A DNA stretch of 10,678 nucleotides, from positions 1 through 10,678 of the forward strand of contig CAZWOL010000077.1 in assembly GCA_964635325.1 (NCBI GenBank), given 5' to 3'. Origin of the DNA: BOG-1112 sp964635325 (GTDB lineage: Bacteria; Bdellovibrionota_B; Oligoflexia; Oligoflexales; Bog-1112). Shown here one piece after another: positions 6,258-10,678 of the stretch (its first letter is position 1; the number at the start of each line of letters is the position of its first letter). The notes below the pieces were generated by a model. It saw only the letters and a list, made by a program, of their open reading frames with translations. It was not told the origin of the DNA and did no database searches. Made by a program: the position numbers and the translations under genes.

Positions 6258-7214
6258 CTAGCGTAACCAGAGTGTTGCGGACATGATCACTTCCGCAACG
6301 TCATCGCAAAAGACCATCACATAGGGGCAGTCGTTGATATTTGCGACATCATCTTTGATCAATCCAAAGCGGTTGCGATCGCTTTCGCTCAGAGCTCCTA
6401 CACTCACAAAGCCAACTGGAGTGGTGGGATCTCCTGTTTTCCGTTGCACCATACCTAGAACGCGCCCGACAGGATCGGTGACAATGAAGTAGCGCATGTA
6501 GTGTGTGGTGCTGACATCTTCGTGCATGCACTTGATGAGTATTTGAAAGGCCCCAGTTTTGTCTAAGCTCTGCACCCAGGCTTGCAAGAAGTGTCTCGCA
6601 ATATCCAAACCTGCAGGAAAGTAAAACGGAGAGTACACGACACCACCAAGAGGTGCAGCGGTTAGGTCGGCTCGTACAACAGCTGGCAATGATGCGCTTG
6701 CAAGGGTGCTACGTTGTAGGTCTGAACTTGCAACGAGTGTATAGCGAAAGCGGTTGGTCTGACCAGATGTGCGTTGCTGTATGTAGAGGAAGTATTTGTT
6801 AGCACTGAAATTCACATTATCAAAGATCAAGTAGGGCAGAAATCCTGATGACATTTTATCTTGGTCCGAAAAATACTGAGCAGCAACAATGCTCGAGTCT
6901 TCAGAGACCAATATCACCTTGTCTATATACGAATCTGCGGTTTGGGTTTGTTTCAAAAATACGGCAAGAAGTGCTCTGGTCTCCAATCCCTGTGTTTTGT
7001 AGCGATATCCACTCACCCAATAGCGAATGTTGGCTGCAGGCCATGAAACAGCGCTTTGGAAGGTGCTCAGATCACTGCAGTCTTGGGGAGCTGCAGACGT
7101 GTCTGCTGTGCTTTGCCCAGGAATGCTCTGTCCTCGACCTGCACGTGACATCAATGTAGCAGCAGCAAGGCTACCTAAACTCAAAAGACCGAATTTGCGA
7201 CGAGTGAGTTGCAT
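6258..7214 (-). CDS. Tat-exported protein of unknown function
   Basis: Unrecognised family, 318 residues. The N-terminus has a twin-arginine signal, TRRKFGLLSLGSLAAATLM (residues 4-22), with a likely cleavage near SRA (23-25) and no lipobox, so a soluble periplasmic product is expected. The mature part is mostly predicted beta-strand with few charged clusters. The segment 96-146 (VILVSEDSSIVAAQYF ... LIFDNVNFSANK) resembles residues 117-168 of the upstream gene product, and YFIVTDPVGRVLG (242-254) resembles its LYVTDLVGNIL. The two genes are probably diverged tandem paralogues. The ATG at 7214 shares its A with the upstream TGA (TGATG), indicating translational coupling; a TTG one codon earlier is less likely. 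No catalytic motif or cofactor site is visible, so the protein may need folding in the cytoplasm before export. Confidence 0.75.
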   Translation of the reverse strand: MQLTRRKFGLLSLGSLAAATLMSRAGRGQSIPGQSTADTSAAPQDCSDLSTFQSAVSWPAANIRYWVSGYRYKTQGLETRALLAVFLKQTQTADSYIDKVILVSEDSSIVAAQYFSDQDKMSSGFLPYLIFDNVNFSANKYFLYIQQRTSGQTNRFRYTLVASSDLQRSTLASASLPAVVRADLTAAPLGGVVYSPFYFPAGLDIARHFLQAWVQSLDKTGAFQILIKCMHEDVSTTHYMRYFIVTDPVGRVLGMVQRKTGDPTTPVGFVSVGALSESDRNRFGLIKDDVANINDCPYVMVFCDDVAEVIMSATLWLR

Positions 7215-8128
7215 CAATAAACTCGGACAAAGGTTCGAACGTAGTACATATTCTGAACTAGCTTATAACAAATGAATTCAGGATACTCGAGGATCTGCGT
7301 GAACGGGCTTCCCGGTAACGACAGGATGTTTCCAACCAGGTCGGTGACGTAAAGGCTTTCAAATCCACTCGCCTGAAATTGAATGGAGTTGGGGTCGACC
7401 GAGCTGATACGATTCTGTGTGATGATAGTACCTTCTTTAATAATCGGTGAGAAGAGGGGCATAGCCTGGTTTGTCGAATACGGAAGTGGAGTGCTGCTAC
7501 CTGATATGGACGGTAGAGACGAGGACGAGAGTCCATAGGCAGTTTTACCAAGGAAGAGATTGTTAAACGTAATTGAAATCGGACCAAACTTCAGCAGAGG
7601 GTCACACGATGTGCAGCTAAGCTTGAAGACCAGAGCGACCTGTGTGTCTGCTTTGATGCGAATGTTCTCGAAAGTGAGTGCGCGCACTGTTGTGTTGAGT
7701 CTTACATCGGAGTTTGGAAAAATTCCTTTTTGTGCAACAACGCGACCTGAAGGCAGTAACATGACTGTGATGGTCTCTAAGATTCCATGTTGGTAGTCAG
7801 GTAAATTGACGACCATAAGAGCAGATGTCGAATCCCCGTAAAAGGTACAAAGCGTTCGTAGGTTGGGGGTCGCGTTTTGACTAATATCTGCAAGATTGAT
7901 CTGTGCGCTCTGACAGTCTTGAGTCTGCGTCGTCGTGCTGGTTGTATTGGAACTATTCGTTGCTAGTGGGGGAGCTTGGGTGCCGGTCGGTGCAACGCGA
8001 ACCCCGGATGAGGACGATTGGGACGCATCGCTATTCTTCTTGTTGCATGCAGCAAGCAGCAGACCCAGTCCACCACCGAATAGGGCCTTGAGATAGGTCC
8101 TGCGATCTGCTTTGTCTGCTAAGAACAT
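7214..8128 (-). CDS. Tat-type lipoprotein of unknown function, paralogue of the next gene
   Basis: 304 residues, no recognised family. The signal region combines a twin-arginine motif, DRRTYLK (8-14), a hydrophobic stretch and a lipobox LAAC ending at Cys28. It is therefore probably exported by Tat and then lipidated. Residues 30-70 are a Ser/Thr/Asn/Gln-rich linker, typical of a tether. The mature region contains VMLLPSGRVVAQKGIF (122-137), LTFENIRIKA (151-160) and LYVTDLVGNIL (259-269), each with a counterpart in the downstream gene product. CTSC (172-175) could form a disulphide. AGGAGG (8145-8140) precedes the ATG by 11 bases, slightly far; a 10-base palindrome, TAGACGTCTA, fills this spacer and touches the start codon. 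It lies 80 bases after the aminotransferase gene and may be co-transcribed with it. Confidence 0.75.
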   Translation of the reverse strand: MFLADKADRRTYLKALFGGGLGLLLAACNKKNSDASQSSSSGVRVAPTGTQAPPLATNSSNTTSTTTQTQDCQSAQINLADISQNATPNLRTLCTFYGDSTSALMVVNLPDYQHGILETITVMLLPSGRVVAQKGIFPNSDVRLNTTVRALTFENIRIKADTQVALVFKLSCTSCDPLLKFGPISITFNNLFLGKTAYGLSSSSLPSISGSSTPLPYSTNQAMPLFSPIIKEGTIITQNRISSVDPNSIQFQASGFESLYVTDLVGNILSLPGSPFTQILEYPEFICYKLVQNMYYVRTFVRVY

Positions 8129-8208
8129 AGACGTCTAGACCTCCTATGTTCCAGTTTAGCATAGATTGGAATAGACCTACGTCTGTGTCCTCGGAGAGCG
8201 AAAAAGAC

Positions 8209-9081
8209 TTAGCGAGCGTTCACAAGTTCGCGAAAATCCTTCTGCAGCATCTCAGTTACAGCACCTGGTGTAAATCTATAGTCGTCGATCGCTTCGACCG
8301 GAGTGATCTCAGCTGCTGTGCCGGTGATGAAGACCTCTTGAGTGCGCGCAAATTCTTCGGGGCGTATGCTCCGTTCGCTTACACTCAACCCACGTTTTTT
8401 TGCAAGTTGGATTACGGTCTGTCGAGTGATCCCGTTGAGGAAGCAGTCGGGTGTTGGTGTGTGTAGTTTTCCATCAATAACTAGAAAGATATTGGCCCCA
8501 GTTGCTTCTGCAATATTACCCTCGATGCTGAGCATGAGACTGTCATGGTATCCTGCTTCTTCTGCAGCATGTTTGGCCATCGTTGAGATTGTGTAATGGC
8601 ATGCAGCCTTACTTTGCACGGGTGCGGACTGTGCAGGTGGTCTACGCCAAGGTGAGGTGATGAGCTTGAGGCCCGAACCTTTTTTCAATTCAAAGTAACG
8701 GGGCCATTCCCATACTGCAATTGCAACATGGATGCGACTCAGACGCGAGGACAGGCCCATCTGCTCGGTGCCTCTCCATGCAATCGGTCGTAGGTAGCAG
8801 TCTTTCAGATTGTTCTTGTGGATGCTTTCGTTACAAGCTTTTTCGAGTTCTGCGGTTGAATAGGGTAATTTATAACCAAGAATCTCCCCAGACTTTTGCA
8901 GACGCTCGATGTGTTCACGCAATTTGAAAGCGTGGCCATCGTAGGCACGTATGCCTTCGTAAACACTACTTGCATAATGCAAGCTGTGAGTGAGTACGTG
9001 GACCTTTGCTTCGCGCCAGGGCACGAAGTTACCGTTCAACCAGATCCATCCATCGCGATCATCAAAGGGTACCAAACTCAT
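8209..9081 (-). CDS. ilvE: Branched-chain amino acid aminotransferase
   Basis: PLP enzyme that interconverts leucine, isoleucine or valine and their 2-oxo acids with 2-oxoglutarate/glutamate, in the cytosol. The 290-residue protein has the N-terminus common in this group (VPFDDRDGWIW...PWREAKVHVLTHSLHYASSVYEGIRAYDG). The likely PLP lysine is Lys158 in SKAACHY. EATGANIF (192-199) follows, then the C-terminal FITGTAAEITPV (251-262) and YRFTPGAVTEML. It belongs to fold-type IV, group I. The start is ATG 9081 because GGAG (9093-9090) lies eight bases upstream and the family begins at this residue. An upstream ATG at 9174 would add 31 residues unlike the family and overlap murI. It lies 62 bases after murI, probably in the same transcript. 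D-amino-acid aminotransferases and aminodeoxychorismate lyases share the fold, but the N-terminal motif argues for IlvE. Confidence 0.93.
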   Translation of the reverse strand: MSLVPFDDRDGWIWLNGNFVPWREAKVHVLTHSLHYASSVYEGIRAYDGHAFKLREHIERLQKSGEILGYKLPYSTAELEKACNESIHKNNLKDCYLRPIAWRGTEQMGLSSRLSRIHVAIAVWEWPRYFELKKGSGLKLITSPWRRPPAQSAPVQSKAACHYTISTMAKHAAEEAGYHDSLMLSIEGNIAEATGANIFLVIDGKLHTPTPDCFLNGITRQTVIQLAKKRGLSVSERSIRPEEFARTQEVFITGTAAEITPVEAIDDYRFTPGAVTEMLQKDFRELVNAR

Positions 9082-9089
9082 CGTTTTAT

Positions 9090-9093
9090 CTCC
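9090..9093 (-). promoter_or_regulatory. Ribosome binding site deciding the ilvE start
   Basis: GGAG followed by ATAAAACG and ATG at 9081. It rules against the longer reading from 9174, which would begin inside murI. Confidence 0.6.
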
Positions 9094-9143
9094 ATATTTG
9101 GCTTCTTTACTAGATATACGCAATGGTCTTGCGCCATATTCCG

Positions 9144-9950
9144 TCACCCTCTCATAGTTGAGAGTGTTTCCCAACGCTTAAATCCATAGCGTTGGGTTAG
9201 TGCATTTTGCAAAGTACTATCTATAGGCTGTGTGCTGAGTAACAGTGGTGCCAAAGAACTAGGTTTGTGAAGACCCAGCTGCTCAACTAGTGTTTGTGTG
9301 CGTAGAGCGACTGCAGGAGCTGAGCAGATCCAAGAGATGGGTCTGGGAGCAAGTTGAGTCAATTCATCTTGTAGATGGTCAAAATGAGTACACGCAAGGA
9401 CTACGCAATCGAGATCTGCATTTTCAAAAAACGGTGACAATTCAGAGTCTATCTCAGCAAGATCGAAGCTATCTCCTCGAACTTTCGCTTCGGCAATCTC
9501 TACCAATCGACGACTACCGACTCGTATGATCTGGCAGTCCTGAGCAAAGTCGTTGATCAAACGGTCTGTGTACGCTCTGCGAATGGTTGCTTCGGTCGCA
9601 AGAAGGCCGATCACTCGGCTGCGTGATTGGGTTGCCGCTACCTTGATCGCAGGTACCACACCGACGACTGGTATAGATAAGCGTTCGCGAATTGCATCTA
9701 AGGCCAACGTTGATGCTGTGTTGCAAGCGATGACGAGCAAGCTCGCATTGTAAGCCTTCACGACTTGTGGAAGAAGTGAAGTCACCCGATCGATGATCTG
9801 TGCATCAGCTTTGGTGCCGTATGGAAAAAATGCATTATCCAAACAATAAATGATTTCGTTATGTGGGAGCAGTCTGCGAATTTCCGCAAAAACACCCAAA
9901 CCCCCGACCCCGGAATCAAAGACGACGATTGGTGTGTTTTGCCCTGCCAT
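9144..9950 (-). CDS. murI: Glutamate racemase
   Basis: Converts L-glutamate to D-glutamate for peptidoglycan, in the cytosol, without a cofactor. The 268 residues match the family length. Motifs are VVFDSGVGGLGVF (9-21, Asp12 and Ser13), FFPYGTK (41-47), the first catalytic Cys76 in ACNTAS (75-80) and the second, Cys187, in LACTHF (185-190) with His189. The start was set at ATG 9950, which overlaps the upstream TGA as TGATG and has GGAG (9959-9956) five bases upstream. The adjacent ATG at 9953 would sit almost on the ribosome binding site. The C-terminus (about 220-268) is the least conserved part. Translation is probably coupled to the small upstream gene. No regulatory extension such as the one in E. 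coli MurI is present. Confidence 0.96.
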   Translation of the reverse strand: MAGQNTPIVVFDSGVGGLGVFAEIRRLLPHNEIIYCLDNAFFPYGTKADAQIIDRVTSLLPQVVKAYNASLLVIACNTASTLALDAIRERLSIPVVGVVPAIKVAATQSRSRVIGLLATEATIRRAYTDRLINDFAQDCQIIRVGSRRLVEIAEAKVRGDSFDLAEIDSELSPFFENADLDCVVLACTHFDHLQDELTQLAPRPISWICSAPAVALRTQTLVEQLGLHKPSSLAPLLLSTQPIDSTLQNALTQRYGFKRWETLSTMRG

Positions 9951-10291
9951 CATCCCTCCAGAGCCTCCTCAACTTCGGAAGCGCTTGTATAGGGCGGAGC
10001 ACCCTCGAATCCGATGCGAGCATTGATAAACGCAGCGATCTGCTGCGCTGTGAAGGTCTCCTGCGTAAGCCCTCGGGCTATACGTTTGTAGAGAAATTCA
10101 ACCTTTTGCTCATCAAAGACAGCGTCTTCTTTTGCGAAGGCTCGCTTGGCAACATCGCTAAGATGTTGGGATTTCCAGGCGAGGGATTCGGGAATATGTC
10201 CCAGTAATATCTCGACCTCTCGCAATTTTGCGATAAGGTCTTCGGCCCATATTGGGCAGCCATCTTTGAGGGGAGTCTTCGTATTGGACAT
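9950..10291 (-). CDS. Small conserved-looking protein of unknown function, coupled to murI
   Basis: 113 residues, no recognised domain, no signal peptide and no membrane segment, so probably cytosolic. It is likely helical: residues 15-33 (WAEDLIAKLREVEILLGHI) and 40-75 have amphipathic heptad-like spacing. The C-terminal tail ends acidic (EVEEALEG). Support for it being real comes from its clean reading frame, a usable AGGA ten bases before ATG 10291, a promoter candidate just upstream, and the TGATG overlap with murI. The overlap implies shared expression with murI but does not by itself show a shared function. A DNA-binding or adaptor role cannot be ruled in or out. Confidence 0.7.
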   Translation of the reverse strand: MSNTKTPLKDGCPIWAEDLIAKLREVEILLGHIPESLAWKSQHLSDVAKRAFAKEDAVFDEQKVEFLYKRIARGLTQETFTAQQIAAFINARIGFEGAPPYTSASEVEEALEG

Positions 10292-10325
10292 GCAATCTTG
10301 GTCCTAAATTGTGAGAGTGTCCAAA

Positions 10326-10354
10326 GTTCTAGGTTTTTTTAGTACTTTTCGCAA
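10326..10354 (-). promoter_or_regulatory. Putative sigma-70-type promoter of the murI operon
   Basis: On the minus strand, TTGCGA (10354-10349), 17 bases and TAGAAC (10331-10326). Each box matches four of six consensus bases, with optimal spacing. The transcript would start near 10319, about 28 bases before the ATG at 10291. Confidence 0.4.
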
Positions 10355-10393
10355 GTGAGAACCGCCGCGGACCTACTTAGGCAGCGACTCATC

Positions 10394-10402
10394 TGCTATA
10401 AT
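10394..10402 (+). promoter_or_regulatory. Extended -10 promoter of the small lipoprotein gene
   Basis: TGCTATAAT: a perfect TATAAT box (10397-10402) with the TGn extension. The -35 region (10374-10379, tactta) is poor, which extended -10 promoters tolerate. Transcription would start near 10409, giving a leader of about 29 bases. Confidence 0.6.
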
Positions 10403-10437
10403 AGGGACTAAGGCATAGACACAAAAGAGGATACTCT

Positions 10438-10626
10438 ATGAAAATACGTGCTCTATTAGCGCTCATTCTTATGTTCCTAAGTGCATGCGAATCCTTTTCT
10501 CATCTCGGTAGTTCCGAGCCCATCAATGAGAAAGAAAAATTACAGTACCAACAGGAACTGCTCCGCTGTGTCAAAACAGGAGGAACACGTATTGTAAAAG
10601 TACGGGGCATACTCCATTGCTACTAG
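10438..10626 (+). CDS. Small lipoprotein, 62 residues
   Basis: A compact signal peptide (MKIRALLALILMFLSAC) ends in a good lipobox, LSAC, with Cys17 as the lipidation site. The mature part is only 46 residues: a charged stretch likely to be helical (NEKEKLQYQQELLR, 30-43), then CVKTGGTRIVKVRGILHCY (44-62) with Cys44 and Cys61 able to form a disulphide around a short beta-hairpin. The gene has its own extended -10 promoter, and GAGG eight bases before the ATG. Glu at position +2 after the Cys does not suggest inner-membrane retention by the Asp(+2) rule, so outer-membrane placement is likely. No family is recognised. It is divergent from the murI operon and may be monocistronic. Confidence 0.75.
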   Translation: MKIRALLALILMFLSACESFSHLGSSEPINEKEKLQYQQELLRCVKTGGTRIVKVRGILHCY

Positions 10627-10645
10627 GGCCTGTACCTAGTTTCTT
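10622..10645 (+). terminator. Short hairpin with T-rich tail at the lipoprotein stop codon
   Basis: ACTAGG (10622-10627), a 7-base loop and CCTAGT (10635-10640), followed by TTCTT. The left arm contains the TAG stop codon. The stem is short and only moderately GC-rich, so termination may be weak. Confidence 0.4.
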
Positions 10646-10678
10646 AAAAGTTTGAGCCAAATCATAGTCGCCACCATG

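Noticed and set aside
8128..8137. Palindrome TAGACGTCTA next to a start codon as an operator
   Set aside because: Ten bases, a single copy and no promoter beside it; chance is a sufficient explanation.
9082..9174. N-terminal extension of the aminotransferase from ATG 9174
   Set aside because: The extra 31 residues do not match the family and overlap murI, while the internal ATG at 9081 has a clear ribosome binding site.
10636..10678. Possible C-terminal end of a convergent minus-strand gene (reads VATMIWLKLLRN, stop at 10638-10636)
   Set aside because: Only about 13 codons lie inside the window, and a second frame is also open there. Sequence to the right is needed to decide.

Overview
The window comes from a Gram-negative bacterium. 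It carries an MlaE-type lipid-transport permease, several lipoprotein and Tat signal sequences, and ordinary Shine-Dalgarno sites. The paired ArsA/Get3-like ATPases beside mlaE would fit a Bdellovibrionota or Myxococcota-type lineage, but that placement is an inference and no taxonomic marker gene is present. Nothing indicates a phage, insertion sequence, CRISPR array or RNA gene.

Left block (1-2966, minus strand): a tightly packed operon reads arsA-like 1 > arsA-like 2 > mlaE, with overlapping or coupled junctions. The two ATPases have complementary losses of active-site residues, so they most likely work as an obligate heterodimer, as in the mycobacterial Rv3679/Rv3680 pair. A degenerate, palindrome-rich repeat follows the mlaE stop codon.

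Centre (3091-5927): pyruvate kinase on the plus strand runs divergently from the ATPase operon. It ends 17 bases from a convergent gene for a large secreted lipoprotein with a beta-trefoil-like C-terminal half. A 330-base gap upstream of that gene holds a likely promoter and the second, fuller copy of the repeat.

Right block (6258-10291, minus strand): a run of five genes reads small unknown protein > murI (glutamate racemase) > branched-chain aminotransferase > Tat lipoprotein > Tat-exported protein. Two of the junctions are TGATG stop/start overlaps. The last two proteins look like diverged tandem paralogues that the cell would send to different places, one lipid-anchored and one soluble in the periplasm.

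Right edge (10292-10678): a divergent promoter region leads on the plus strand to a 62-residue lipoprotein gene with a near-perfect extended -10 promoter and a short hairpin at its stop codon.

The housekeeping calls (pyk, ilvE-type, murI, mlaE) are secure. The most interesting parts are the ATPase pair tied to mlaE, the Tat paralogue pair, and the trefoil-like lipoprotein, none of which has a function that can be read from sequence alone.
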